Source: Basidiobolus ranarum (Eukaryota; Basidiobolomycota; Basidiobolomycetes; Basidiobolales). From it: a stretch of DNA of 36,033 bases. Both the position numbers and the translations under genes were made by a program. Where the stretch lies: the NCBI GenBank assembly GCA_040143965.1, contig JASJQH010006936.1, forward strand, positions 1 to 36,033, given 5' to 3'. How positions within the stretch are numbered: the first letter of the stretch is position 1; every line of letters begins with the position of its first letter. The notes under the pieces were generated by a model, which was given only the letters and a program-made list of their open reading frames with translations, made no database searches and was not told where the DNA came from. Of this stretch, positions 21,660 through 33,578 are shown in pieces.

Positions 21660-24600
21660 ATGTCATACTTTTCGGGACTAGTAAAGTCTACACTCTCCCG
21701 AGTTGTAAGTGGTCAAGAGCCATCCTTTCCATACATACTTAAGGAAAAGAATTATGAGTACGAGGGTAGCTCGATCTGGTCACTTCACGAAGGTATCAAA
21801 AAGGTACATCCAAAACCTCACGCTTTGCTCAATCCTGTATTTGTGCTTACTCAATTGTAAAACTACAGGCCGATAACTCCCCCGTATCTATTTTTTCTTT
21901 TGACTGTGTCAACAATCGACATCTTCTTCCTTTGGCAAAGAACCACTTCAAAAGAGTAAGAACTCTTCGACACCCAGACTTAATTCGTTACATTGATGGA
22001 ATCGAGGTCGACTATTTTTTTTTAAATTTAACACCTCTTGTTGAATTTTCTTTTTTAACGCTCCTCAAATGGCATTCAACAGACTGGAGAACGTATATAT
22101 GTTGTCACCGATCCAATTACCCCGCTCTCGGAACAATTGAAAGCTAACAAAAATAATGACTTTCTTTTCTGGGGTATTTACAAAATCGCGGTTAGCCTAC
22201 GTTACATTTACTTGTTTGAGAATTAGTGGAACCTGACTAGTCAAATTCTAACGAACTCATAGAATGCAGTGAAATTCCTTAATGTAGATTGTAATTTGGT
22301 TCATGGAAACATACGACTTAGTTCGATTTTTACAAACAAGGCTGGGGAATGGAAACTTGGGGGTTTCGAGTTACTTTCGTCCGTCCAAGAAGAGAACCCA
22401 GTCATTGTGGTAATATATACTCATAGCGCAGTGTTGTTGTACATCTACTAACGATATTTCTGATTAGTCTTACGGCGAATTAATTCACGATTTTAACAAA
22501 TACGCTTCCCCTGAAATCAAGAAACATTCTCTACGAGTAATCAAGGAGTAAGCAGTATTCTTTAGATATTTTATGTGGCCAACGCCCGATAATTTATTCT
22601 TTTACTTTAGCTATGAGCCTCAAGTAACTGACTCCTGGCAATATGGATGCATGATCTATGAGGTTTTCAATGGAGATATAAATTATCCTGAACAGATATA
22701 TCAAAGAGGTGCCATACCCATGGTATGTTTGGTGTAGAAGTTATTGCCTTCTTCCGATTTCTCACGTTGCCTTGTAGAATATTTTTTCTCAGTACAAGTC
22801 ATTGCTTGCCCCAGAGCCTCGTACTCGTCTCGATTTATCAAGCTTCATCGACGCTGGTTTGATGAGTAATGGTTATTTCCAGAGTGATTTGATACAAATC
22901 AATTCATTCTTGGAGAATTTCGCGATGAAAGAAACTAATGAGAAGGAAGCTTTCTTCAGGTATGTTTTGCTTTGTTGGATAAATACAAAGTTGATTTCTA
23001 ACCGAGGTGTATCATTAGGAAACTGGAGAGTTCTTTGGATAAATTACCACATGATTTCTGTCAATACAAGATTCTTCCCGAGTTATCTAAAGCTTTAGAA
23101 TTCGGTTCTGGTGGACCTAGAGCCCTTGGTTTACTGGTCAAAATTGGCGAGCATTTAAATGGCACAGAGTTCGAAACGCAATTGCTTCCTATCATCGTCA
23201 AGATGTTCAGTCTTCCTGATAGAACCATACGTTTAAGCCTGCTGGAGAATCTCGGCCGTTTTGTCAGCCATCTGGACAAAGCGATTATTAATAATCAGAT
23301 TTTCCCTCATTTCGTAAGTGTTTGAGTATGTATGTAGAACGAGCTTATATCGAAATTCATGTTTCTCATTCATCGCGTTCAGGCCTCTGGGTTTACTGAT
23401 TCAGTGCCAGTATTACGGGAGCATACTCTCAGAGCTGTGCTAATGTTAATCCCCAAGGTAATTCGGCCAATATTTAACTTCATTATGTTGAGTCTCTCAC
23501 AGTGATGCGCCCTCTAGCTAAACGAGCGAATTATCAACAACGATCTCATGCGTCACTTGGCCAAGTTGCAAGTTGATGAACAACCAGGGATTAGAACCAA
23601 CACTGTCATTTGTATGGGGAAAATCGCCAGTAGTTTGAATGATTCGGTACTCTATCAGGATTTTATATATAGAAAGCATAGTAAGCCCATTCTAATGTTT
23701 GACGCTACAGAATAAGAAAAAGGTGTTGAGTAACGCTTTCGTAAAGAGCTTGAAAGATCCATTCCCTCACGCTAGAATGGCTAGTTTGATGGCTCTTAAT
23801 GGTAAGTCTAGAGGCTTTGACTCGGGGTTTATTAGAGTGTTCATCTAAACTATTCTTCACAGCTACCGTTGATTATTATGAGCCTGTAGAGAAAGCGACC
23901 AAAATCATACCTTGTATCTCAACTTGCCTCCTAGACCCTGAGAAGTAACTGCCAAGTTTCTTTAGTTCTACCCTTACTCATTTCACTAATAATCTACGAC
24001 ATTGGTAGGATGGTTAGAGATCAAGCCTTCAAATGTATAGGAACATTCATTAAGAAGCTTGAAATCATTGCCAACTCTATGGTATGTTTCTATTCAATAA
24101 TAGCTCACTTGTATTTTATGATATCTATGATATTAATGACTTGGATATAGCCCGATACCACCGTCATCAGACCCAGTAACTCTGGTCAGACGTCCGGTAC
24201 CAACCCTCCACAAGAGGGTTGGACTGACTGGGCTGTTACTTCTATTACAAAAAAGGTTTCTAAAATCCCACCATATAGTGTAGAACTTTCAATAACCTTA
24301 TGTTTTAGATTTCTGACACCATTGATTCTACGGTCAGTCCCCAGTCTACTCCAAACAACATCCAAGCCACCTCTGCTCCTACGCCTTTAGCACATTCAGG
24401 ATCCAACTCTCGTAATGGCACCTCTAGTACGACAGCTCCGGTGCAAGAAAGTACCTATACCACTTTCTCTGCGACCAAAAATAGCTTTGATCCTCAGCAA
24501 GGAATGGGTAAATATTGGAGAATCATGTGATACGACCAGCAACCTTTTTTACTAAACTTTATGACTTTAGGGAAAGCTTCTACTCTGACTACTCTTGTAC

Positions 24601-25013
24601 CTGAGCCATATAAAGGAAAAAGTGGCCCCGCTTCTACTACGGCAGCTTTTGCTGGTATGAAGTTACAAGGGCCTCCGAAACCTAAAACCACTTCTACATT
24701 TTTCAAGCAAGACCCCTGGGATATGGACACCTCCGGTTGGGATGATGGGTTGGCTGGAGATTGGGACAATGAGAGTAGTGATTGGGGAACACCAGCAATA
24801 CCATCAGGAAAATTCAAGCCTTTAACTCCCATAAATGCTACCCAATCTGGCAAGCCTGGAGATATGAATCACAAATTCGGAGAGCGTCGTACGGTATGTA
24901 TTGATTTTCCAGAGATTGCAGAATGGTCCATCTAACCATGATGTATTTGGTAGCGGCTGACTGAGCAACGGGACAAGAAAAAAACTGGCTCTCTTGGCGC
25001 TAGACGGTTGTAA
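21660..25013 (+). CDS. SCYL1: SCYL1/Cex1 family pseudokinase with HEAT repeats
   Basis: SCYL1/Cex1 proteins are catalytically dead kinases that work in COPI retrograde traffic and tRNA export. The spliced product is 780 aa. Residues 1 to about 290 form the pseudokinase: the VAIK lysine is lost (VSIF, 54-57), HRD is HGN (144-146) and DFG is GGF (163-165). HEAT repeats cover about 310-570 (FSLPDRTIRLSLLENL, VLREHTLRAVLMLIPKLNE, KSLKDPFPHARMASLMAL, DPEKMVRDQAFKCIG). The rest is a disordered linker with a Trp/Asp motif and a basic tail ending ARRL. Exons: 21660-21803, 21869-22006, 22083-22190, 22263-22409, 22468-22547, 22611-22722, 22778-22959, 23019-23313, 23383-23457, 23518-23646, 23711-23801, 23863-23944, 24009-24081, 24151-24255, 24309-24507, 24571-24893, 24954-25013. 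The intron at 22007 has a weak GTCGAC donor. Confidence 0.92.
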
Positions 25014-25417
25014 TCATGATTATCATTGGATCGTGTCGGTTTGATATATGTCTTTTGGCTTAAACGAAGTGCCTTGAGCTTTCTATTCAGCTGGAAAGTG
25101 CAATTCAGTAATTAAATTCAAGTGGTATGTAATATATTTTGTGAGTGGTAGTCAAGTATTCTTCCAAAGGTTAGCATTTGTTTTTGTTAAAACAATTAAT
25201 TATTCATACTATAATAAAAATAGATGTAGAATTGTGTACATGACTTCCAGATGCTGTTTAGTGGTTTATTTTCTTCATTGAAAAGGCAATTTACTGAAAG
25301 TATCTACAGAGAAGCGTGTTGATTGATATACTACAGTCATTAGAAATCTCTTCCAAATGGGGATAGTAACTCAAACATCGATTACAAAACATTAATATTA
25401 AAATAGTATCCTCAAGC
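25014..25417. other. convergent 3' regions of SCYL1 and the DUF4112 gene
   Basis: The region is AT-rich and noncoding. AATAAA occurs on the plus strand at 25213-25218 (SCYL1) and on the minus strand at 25265-25270 (DUF4112 gene). The two transcripts would therefore end close together, within about 50 bp. Confidence 0.5.
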
Positions 25418-25951
25418 TCACACCGGAGAAGTTTGATGGGATGTCCCAGGTTGTGATAGTAACGGACTATTGGGCGTGGCTACTGGTCTATGACCGCTAC
25501 TCTCCTCATCATTCACTAGTAGTTGGTGACGTTCGATGTGGCGTTCCAACATCTTAAGATTCTTCAGGTTAGATTTGAATAAGGCGTCTAAAGCATCTCC
25601 CAGAATAGGAGTAATTCCAATTAACCAATCGAAGAAAATATTCAAAAGCATACGCATCTTTATCGAGTACGGAAGACCAAAACTACATGAGAGTGAAAAG
25701 AGATATAAAGAAGCAAAGAGTCCAAAGAAATCCCCTAATACTGGAATAAGACCAATGACTGCCTCATAACCAATACCAAAAGGTAATGTCGGGTGTTGGT
25801 CTAACCATAAAGTGATCTTTCGAATGTGTTCCAACAGTTTCTTGGCTTTCTTGGCACTCATTGGCTTCTTCTTCTTCTTTTTTCTCGCTTGTTCACCATT
25901 GCGAAGGTCATTGTGGTTTTGTGGAAGAGTCTCTTCAGTTCGATTAAACAT
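25418..25951 (-). CDS. DUF4112 family membrane protein (177 aa)
   Basis: This is an intronless frame. The N-terminal 35 residues are charged, with six consecutive lysines (24-29) and further KK pairs (a possible nuclear or ER-type basic signal). The DUF4112 core spans about residues 45-135: WLDQHPTLPFGIGYEAVIGL, IPVLGDFFGLFASLYLFSLS, then WLIGITPILGDALDALFKSN and NLKMLERHI. The duplicated G-x-x-P-[IV]-L-G-D signature, each copy following a hydrophobic span, defines the family, which is common in fungi and bacteria and has no established biochemical role. The C-terminal 35 residues are Ser/Pro-rich and disordered. It is probably an integral membrane protein with two hairpin-like hydrophobic segments. 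It is divergent from RAD23. Confidence 0.88.
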   Translation of the reverse strand: MFNRTEETLPQNHNDLRNGEQARKKKKKKPMSAKKAKKLLEHIRKITLWLDQHPTLPFGIGYEAVIGLIPVLGDFFGLFASLYLFSLSCSFGLPYSIKMRMLLNIFFDWLIGITPILGDALDALFKSNLKNLKMLERHIERHQLLVNDEESSGHRPVATPNSPLLSQPGTSHQTSPV

Positions 25952-26557
25952 TGGTAAAAGAAAATAAACTATCTCTGCACGCCTAACAAGGCTTTTTAAA
26001 GATCGAGTGATGCGATACTAACTGACTAGTAAACCTGTTGGGACAGTCACCATTATCTCGCAGTCTATGACTCTTCCCTTTTAAGGATATTAAGTTAAGG
26101 TAAGTGACATCACTGTTATCAGGTTGACTATGTAATAAAATGCACAAGGTTACGCGCCAAGCTTAGTATTGGATTGATCAGCTCTTAGTAGTGTTTGATC
26201 TTGATTGCATACAAAGTACCTTCGCTCTTTATTAAAATTGTTTGAGGAGGGTCTTTATTTAAATGGTTTGAGAAATGTCGGACTTCCTTTGAATGAACTA
26301 ACCCTGGAATTGATAGTACTTCTTAAAAGAGCAGTTTTATAATTCCAACTTGATCTACCGCATCCTCCAAACACTAGGTGAATTAAATTAATACGAATCA
26401 GTCAATTTAATGATCTGGTGGAAATAACCAACAATGACGTTTACTAGTTTAGAATCTCAGTGAGATATGTTGTTGACGTAATCAATCACTTGCTATTTTT
26501 TATGGATAGTGGCTACTGAACAACTCTCTAAGTACAACAGCACTTGGTAAGTTAATC
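25952..26557. other. divergent promoter region, DUF4112 gene and RAD23
   Basis: 606 bp without coding signals. I looked for a proteasome-associated control element (GGTGGCAAA) expected for RAD23-type genes and found only a loose variant, GGTGGAAAT, near 26416. Nothing else is recognised. Confidence 0.45.
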
Positions 26558-28196
26558 ATGAAGGTCACTATCAAGACATTGCAACAAAAAGCGTTTCAAA
26601 TAGATGTTGAACTAGAAGATAAGGTATTTACATTGATACAATACCACCTCCTGTATTATCTTTAATTTATCAAACCATTTGTTTTGTTAGATTTCTACTC
26701 TCAAAGAGAAAATTGAACAATCCCAAGGTCACCCCGTCACTCACCAAAAACTCATTTTCTCTGGTAATATGCATTTATTTGACCCCTACTTTCTCTAGAT
26801 ATTTACCTGATATTTTATAGGGAAAATTTTGAATGATGAGCAAACAATTGCTGGTTGTAATGTTACGGAAAAAGATTTTATGGTTGTAATGGTCTCAAAG
26901 GTATGTAACGTAAGAGGGTGAATTTAATTTGGAGTAATTACTAAGCATTTTCATTAGCCTAAGGCTTCACCAGCTGCCACAACTTCTGCAGCCCCAGCCA
27001 CACCTGCTAGCACTGCTCCAACTACTGCTACCACAGTACCAGCTCCTGTTACGAATGAAAAGCCAGTTGCAGAAACTACTTCAACTACCACATCCGCTCC
27101 TGTTGATACTACTGCTACAACAACAACTGCCACTACTACCACAACAGAAAGCAAAGGAACGCAACCTTCTTCCTCTGGTTGGGATACTGGCAGCGGTCTT
27201 GGTATGTACTTTTCATCGGTTATTTTAACGATCGATTTTAGTAATAACTCCTTCAATAGTAACTGGACCTGAATACGAAGCTGCAGTCAGTAATATGATC
27301 GAGATGGGCTTTGATCGTGAACAAGTTGTCAAAGCCTTGAGAGCTAGTTTTAACAATCCAGAAAGAGCAGTTGAATATTTAATGAATGTAATTAGAATTT
27401 ATTAATTTAAATCTTCGTCCATAATTGCCTATATTTACGGATTTCCTGTTAATTCTTAGGGTATTCCTGAACATCTTCTTGGAAGTTCTCAGCAACCAGG
27501 TCAACAGGAAGATGATACTCCTGATCAAGCACCCATGTCTCCTGCCTCAGGTAACTATTTGTTTATTCATAATTCTTTAGTATTTTTTGAAATTCTTAAT
27601 AACATAAAACTAGCTCAATCCCAAAACTTATTTACTGCTGCTGCTCAGCAAGCTGCTCAGGAGAGAGGTACTCAGCCTCAAGGAGCCGGTGGAGATCTTT
27701 CTTTCTTGAGAAATCAACCTCAATTCCAACAATTACGTCAGCTTGTTCAACAAAATCCTGCTCTCTTGCAACCACTTTTACAACAACTCGGTCAAGCAAA
27801 CCCCCAGTTACTCCAGGTAAGTTAATTGCATCTCTCAACTCTAATAGATACACTTCTAACCTAGTATCCTTTAGCTCATCAATGCTAATCAAGATACATT
27901 CCTACAACTCCTTAGTGAGGGTGGGGGTGAGGGTGGTGAAGGAGGTGAGGGAGCACCTCCAGGTACTCATACCATCCAAGTTACCCAAGAGGAAAAAGAG
28001 GCGATCGAAAGAGTAAGAAATATTAGAAATGTTTATTTGAGTTCACCGGTAATATTAAACGCTCATCTTATTTCTCTAGCTATGTGCTCTTGGATTTGAT
28101 CGTGCTCGTGTGATTGAAGCGTACTTTGCTTGTGATAAGAACGAAGAATTAGCAGCTAACTATCTTTTTGATCATGGTAATGAGGACGATTATTAA
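26558..28196 (+). CDS. RAD23: RAD23 ubiquitin-receptor / nucleotide-excision-repair protein
   Basis: Rad23 carries ubiquitylated substrates to the proteasome and stabilises Rad4/XPC in nucleotide excision repair. The spliced product is 379 aa in the canonical order. The N-terminal UBL is about 1-75 ([47 protein letters not shown]). UBA1 is about 158-197 ([29 protein letters not shown]). The Rad4/XPC-binding domain is about 247-305 ([39 protein letters not shown]). UBA2 is about 337-376 ([29 protein letters not shown]). The UBL-UBA1 linker is Ala/Thr-rich with long Thr runs. A Gly/Glu stretch precedes UBA2. Exons: 26558-26623, 26691-26763, 26821-26900, 26958-27201, 27260-27387, 27460-27550, 27614-27816, 27875-28012, 28080-28196. 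Exon junctions fall largely at domain borders. Confidence 0.95.
27919..27951 (+). other. G-rich tract with G-quadruplex potential inside RAD23
   Basis: The coding strand has four runs of three or more G within 33 nt (GGG, GGGGG, GGG, GGG, spaced 1, 3 and 15 nt). It encodes the GEGGEGGEG linker before UBA2. It would be present in the mRNA. Confidence 0.4.
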
Positions 28197-28312
28197 ATAT
28201 TTCAATTAATATGTCACATCCATCATAGCCGTCTTCTCCCCCGCTTTACATATTACTTTTCTTTTATCGTACATATGGTATATTAATGAAATTAAAGTCT
28301 TTGCAAGTTTAA

Positions 28313-28318
28313 AATAAA
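28313..28318 (+). terminator. AATAAA poly(A) signal of RAD23
   Basis: A perfect AATAAA lies 117 nt past the RAD23 stop and about 110 nt short of the convergent IleRS stop at 28429. Confidence 0.4.
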
Positions 28319-28428
28319 AAGAACGCGCACAGACAGGAGTACACCACACTAAATCATATTTCAATCTGTCTTTATATTGTTCCTTTTGCATTTTGCTAAC
28401 AATCAAAAATGGAATTCTTTGGGGTATT

Positions 28429-31400
28429 TTAAGCCAAGACGTTTTTACATCTTGGACATACGGAATTTTCTTCAGATGCAGTGAAATTCCAACATCTAGG
28501 ACACTTGTGTAATTGTGCTCGATGAATTCCAATGACAACTTTGGCTGTCACCATTTCTAGAAGAAAAAAAAGGGACAGAGTAAGTACCACGAATTCGAGA
28601 GAAGTCGAGATATGAATATAAAAGGTTACCATTGTTTTCATTGATCAAGGGAATCTCGATTTCGGATGAATATTCAGTTGGCTTGGTTGATTGAAGACTA
28701 ACATTGGAGGTGATCAGGAAAGATGGTAGTTCGGACTCTATAGAATTTATGGTTAATGACGGAGAATCTTTATGGAAATGAGTGTCGACATACCATGTTT
28801 GGACAATAAATCATGTACAGGTGAGTGGCCATCAAACGATATATCTACATCAGCCTCTAAAGAGCTTCCGATAACCCTATACGAAAAAGCGTTAACTCTT
28901 ATCTAAAGATGATATTACTTAGGCACAATCATACTTGTCTCTTCTGGCTTTTTCCAAAAGAAGATTAACCTCTGAGCGTAATGCCTTCAAGCAATTTACT
29001 TCTCTATTGACATCATCATTTTTCCAAGCAGCATCCTTTAAATATACTCAATGAATACAAAATGATTGATGACTTGGATCATGGAAATTAAGATATCTTA
29101 CCACATTCAGCCAGCCAGTTTTGAAAATACTGTCTTTGGGTTCAGCATAAATATGTTTGGCATTTTCGTAAATCTCTTCAGATAAATGGCAGGTTATGGG
29201 TGCTAAAGCGCGAGTGTATACATCAAGGATCTATAATATGCGGAAATGTTAGTATTCTCAGCTGATTTTCGCTATAAAGAGCTGATCCTACATTCGAAAG
29301 AACAGTTTGGACATTGAGGCGAGAGATGCTATCAACGCCGTCCGCATATAAACGGTCCTTTACTATGTCGAAATAGAAAGCTGATAATGAGGTATTGGTG
29401 AAGTTGTTTAACTCTTGGACCGCTGAGCATTGAAAAGAAAGGTTAAAAAGCGATGCAATCACATCCAGATGATGCTGTTAACAAACCTCTGTTGAAAGTG
29501 TAACTATCGTAGGCGTTTGTCACCTCTTGACCAAAGTGGTGAAGTTGGTGAAGTATATACTTGTCGACCTTGAATTGAGTCAAAATTTAGATCACCCATT
29601 AATGTAGTAGAAAGCTAGGTGAGGCATAAACAAATATATTACCATGTACAATTGGTCATATGAACTGGACTTGGATTGGGAGAAGCCGCCCAAATTGCCC
29701 AGCATAAATCTGGCAGTATTTCTATATTTACGTATACTATCTCCAACATGGGCTATGAAATTTCAATATCAAATACTGTTGGTCAAAAGGATAGAGGGTT
29801 AGTGCAACACTTACCAATGATGGTATCTCCTATAGTAACATCTTTGGTGTATTCTGTAGATGCAACCCAAAGACGGAGAATATCGGTACCATAAGGAGGA
29901 TTTTTCTTTTGGTTCTATAAAAAAATATGGATCAGTCCAAATACTTAATGATACAAACTCGCAGTTTTTTACCTTTCCTCCCTTAATGATAAGTGATGGC
30001 TCGATCACATTACCAATGGATTTAGACATTTTGCGACCTTTTTCATCGAGGACGAATCCGTGAGTAATGAGAGTACCATACGGAGATTTACCCGTAGAGG
30101 CAACTAATAAAGACAAAATAGGTGAATCATCTCGCACGGATAATGGAGCCTTCAGTGATAAGTACCTGATGTAATCAATGATGACTGGAACCATCCACGA
30201 TGCTGATCACTTCCTTCGAGATATACATCTGCTACGTGCTTCTTCTCGCTGAAGGTTTACTATTAGAATACACTCAAGATAAAAGTGGTAACAAAGCACA
30301 AACCGTGAAAGAGATTCTGCAATCAGAGTCCAGGAACTTCCACTATCGAACCAAACATCCATTGTATCGGTGCCTTTTCGATAATTCTTACCTAAAATTG
30401 GGATTCATTCGTGTTAATCGTGTTCACCATTTGAATTTAACCTGATAAAAGTACCGTTTCCACGATAGGATGGTGGTAAAAGATCTTCAGTAGGTAGACT
30501 CCACCAACAGTCAGACCCATGCTCGGAAATTAGATTCTTGATGTGAGTAATGATTTCATCCTTGAGCAATGGCTCATCTGTAGACCAATTAGTTAAAAAC
30601 CTCAATGTAGATCACATTTAAGTAAACAGAAAACTACCAGTATCAGCATCATATATCACAGGAATAGGAACTCCCCAGGCTCTTTGACGAGAAATACACC
30701 ACTCCGTTCGACCCTCCAAAAATTTAGTAAGGCGTTTACGTCCTGAAATTCCAACCGTCAATCAATTTAATATCGAGACAAGTGTCAGTGGTACCTTGAT
30801 AAAAACACTCACCTGTTTCAGGAATGATATTAAGATCCCCAATTGCATTTACAGCATCTCCTCGAAGGTCAGTCACGTTTGCAAACCATTGTGAGGTGGC
30901 TCTAATAAAAAGGAGTCAACAAACGTTCTCTCGCAAACACTCTTATCGTTTCCGTACCTTTGTATCACAGGTTTTTTGGTTCTCCAATCGTAAGGATAAC
31001 TATGAATATATTTTTCCTCTTTCACCAAATATCCGTTTTCTTTCATAAAATCCATGATAGCCTCAGTTCCATCGGTAAGGACTGATTTTCCTGAGAACAT
31101 TGGACCAGCCTCTTCAGTGAATTGGCCATTATCGTTGACTAAATAGTGCATCAGTTGATATGCCCTTGCATAATATCTAATATGTACAATAAATGCACCT
31201 ACCAGGGCAAAAAATGGGGATACCCAACTTTAAGCAAGCCAAATAGTCCTCTTTACCATGACCAGGAGCAGTGTGTACCAGACCTTTAGAGATTTGATGA
31301 GTAAACATTAAGAATCTGAAAATATTCCAGTAAGGTTTCACCTGTTCCAGAATCACTGGTAACGTAACCAGCAGGGATGATTTGTAGTTTTTCCTTAGTG

Positions 31401-33157
31401 ATGAAGTTTTCGTATTCAGAACCCAGAAGCTTACAACCTGAAAACCCATTTTAACCTCTGAAATTAGACTAAATGGAATGTGTTTTTGTAGCTACCTGGC
31501 AGCTCTGCAATGACGGAGATGTTGTCATTATCCTGATATAGGCTCTTGATCGCTTGTAGTCGATCACTAGCTACGATAAAATGCTCGGCTTCAGAATTTT
31601 CGGATTGTTTTGCGAAGATGGTATATTGAAGCTCAGGATGAACGGCAATGGCCTAGGAACATGACAGCGTATCAATACTTAATACAAGGCAAGTGGGTAC
31701 AAAGGGGAATAATACCTTATTAGCTGGAAGAGTCCAAGGTGTAGTGGTCCAAATAAGTGCGTTTAACTTAAGGTCCTGACCATTGGGGAGTATACTGGAG
31801 AGATCCGACCCTTCACAAAATAGACTTTTAAACAATTGATCATAACCCACTGGATGCTGTGAAGTATACCTAGAGCAGTGATAGGGTATTTCACAAAAGC
31901 CGATCGACTTTCATGATCGTCTTTATACTCCAACTCAGCTTCGGCTAAGGCGGTTCTATTCTCGATAGAAGTAATAATTGTTACATCTCGTTCGAATAAA
32001 GATGAAGACTGCAAAAGATTTACTTGGAAGATGGGGACCAATATACGGGTCTATGTTGTCTATATATATAGCCTAACAATAATAACAGTGGTAAGATATT
32101 TTATAGCAATCTACTACTGCCTTACGAAACCCACCTTTTTGGACCATTTGGCGGAAAATCTCAAGCTGGCGAACTTCGAAATCAGGATCTACATGATACC
32201 TCAGGTTATTAACAAATAATTGGATTATTTGAGAACTTAATACATACCTAATGTTTTGTAAGGATTATCCCAATCACCCATGACTCCCCAACTCATAAAA
32301 TCTGCTTTCTGCTTTTTGACTGCATCCAATGCACATTTTCTTGCTTCTTCGCGAATTTTTTGCGGAGTTAAATTTTTTTTGTCGGCAGACTAGTTCGATT
32401 TAAATATGAGCATATATTGTATTACTAAATACGTTCCAGTTAAGAAAACAACCTTTAGTCCCGAGAGTGCTTTGAGTTCAATGGGTAAGCCGTGGCAATC
32501 CCATCCAGGAATGTAGCTAAAATCATGATACGTTAATGAATTATATGGCCAGATAGAAATTTCCATCTAAAATTCTTCCTTACTGGACTTTATGTCCTTG
32601 TAAAACCTTGTATCGATTAATGATATCTTTCAGGATTTTGTTTAATGCGTGACCTAGTTTATATCGATAAGTATTTGTTCAACAATATCTCCATTCACAT
32701 TACTCAATATAAGAAAGAGGACAAACCGGTATGCAAATTGCCATTAGCGTATGGTGGACCGTCATGGAGAACAAAGTAATCCCCTGTATTATTTTTCAAC
32801 TGAGAGAAAAATTTCACGTTATTCGAGAGTCTCTACAACACTGTACTTGAAATCTGTATAAAAGAGACATACCTGCCAAGGATACAAGTCAGTGGTACAC
32901 CTAGCACGAAATTGCTCCTCTCTTTTGACAGCGTCAGCACGAAGAGGAAACTTGGTCGTAGGTAATAATAGGGTATTGCTATATTTTTTATTCAAATTCT
33001 CGACCGAGTCTTTCGAGGAGCTCTCATTAGCCCTTACATTACAGCTAACAGATAGAGCTCGTACCAATAGACGAGACTCTTGCTGGAAACCTCTGGCTGA
33101 AAACCCTGCGAAAGGCAGGCTTCGAGAATTTCTTAGGTGTGACTGTAAACGGAGCAT
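28429..33157 (-). CDS. ISM1: mitochondrial isoleucyl-tRNA synthetase (ISM1/IARS2)
   Basis: Class I enzyme charging mitochondrial tRNA-Ile, of bacterial type. The spliced product is 1003 aa (yeast Ism1 1002). The Arg/Ser-rich N-terminus ([14 protein letters not shown]) is a matrix presequence. The HIGH motif is HTGH (118-121), KMSKS is at 665-669, the editing domain shows [12 protein letters not shown] and [14 protein letters not shown], and the C-terminal zinc knuckle has Cys 980, 983, 995, 998. Exons: 33157-32873, 32799-32727, 32653-32584, 32516-32453, 32389-32248, 32188-32135, 32072-32024, 31955-31870, 31810-31716, 31652-31496, 31437-31342, 31283-31203, 31138-30958, 30901-30813, 30742-30638, 30577-30455, 30391-30304, 30248-30166, 30103-29973, 29914-29815, 29740-29643, 29568-29487, 29422-29292, 29230-29102, 29035-28935, 28876-28794, 28737-28630, 28556-28429. 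All 27 introns are GT-AG, 55-74 nt. The frame opens further upstream only from a GTG, so the ATG at 33157 is taken. Confidence 0.95.
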
Positions 33158-33578
33158 ATCGAAGGTGTTCACCCAAACGATAATTTACAACTAGAACAGA
33201 AGAGTTTTTCACCAACAGAATTCACGTGATATATGACATGAATTTAGTATTTATTGTGAAATTGGAAATTACAGGTTTATATATGTTTCTTGTGTTTTAA
33301 TTGCATGCATAAGCATATACCTTCGAAATACATCAACACAATTTATCAGGCATTCATGGAAACAAAATCGTGACTTGTCAGCTTCTATAAATTCGAACAA
33401 AAAGAAAAGAGTATATGTTAAACATCAAAGAATCAAGAACTGATGATAGGAGTAAGTCACATCATCTGAATGTGTACGGTGATTGTTTATTTACGCGAGA
33501 ACAAAAAGATTGTTGAAAATTGGCGAAAAGTTTCAATAATTTAGGTTTAAGTTGAATTTTAGAATTATATGGTCAGTT
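33158..33578. other. intergenic between IleRS and COX6
   Basis: Both flanking genes are on the minus strand, so this holds the COX6 3' UTR (a minus-strand AATAAA at 33486-33491, about 90 nt past the stop) and the IleRS promoter. No other feature is recognised. Confidence 0.5.

Noticed and set aside
31850-31869. A 20-nt ultrashort intron in IleRS (GTATAC...CAG)
   Set aside because: The same donor with the acceptor at 31811 gives a normal 59-nt intron, stays in frame and fits the family alignment and length (1003 aa) better.
31763-32041. 92-codon minus-strand ORF within IleRS
   Set aside because: It only runs through unspliced introns. The conserved editing-domain frame needs introns at 31956-32023 and 31811-31869.
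33158-33172. Upstream IleRS start at 33172
   Set aside because: That codon is GTG. The ATG at 33157 begins a typical mitochondrial presequence.
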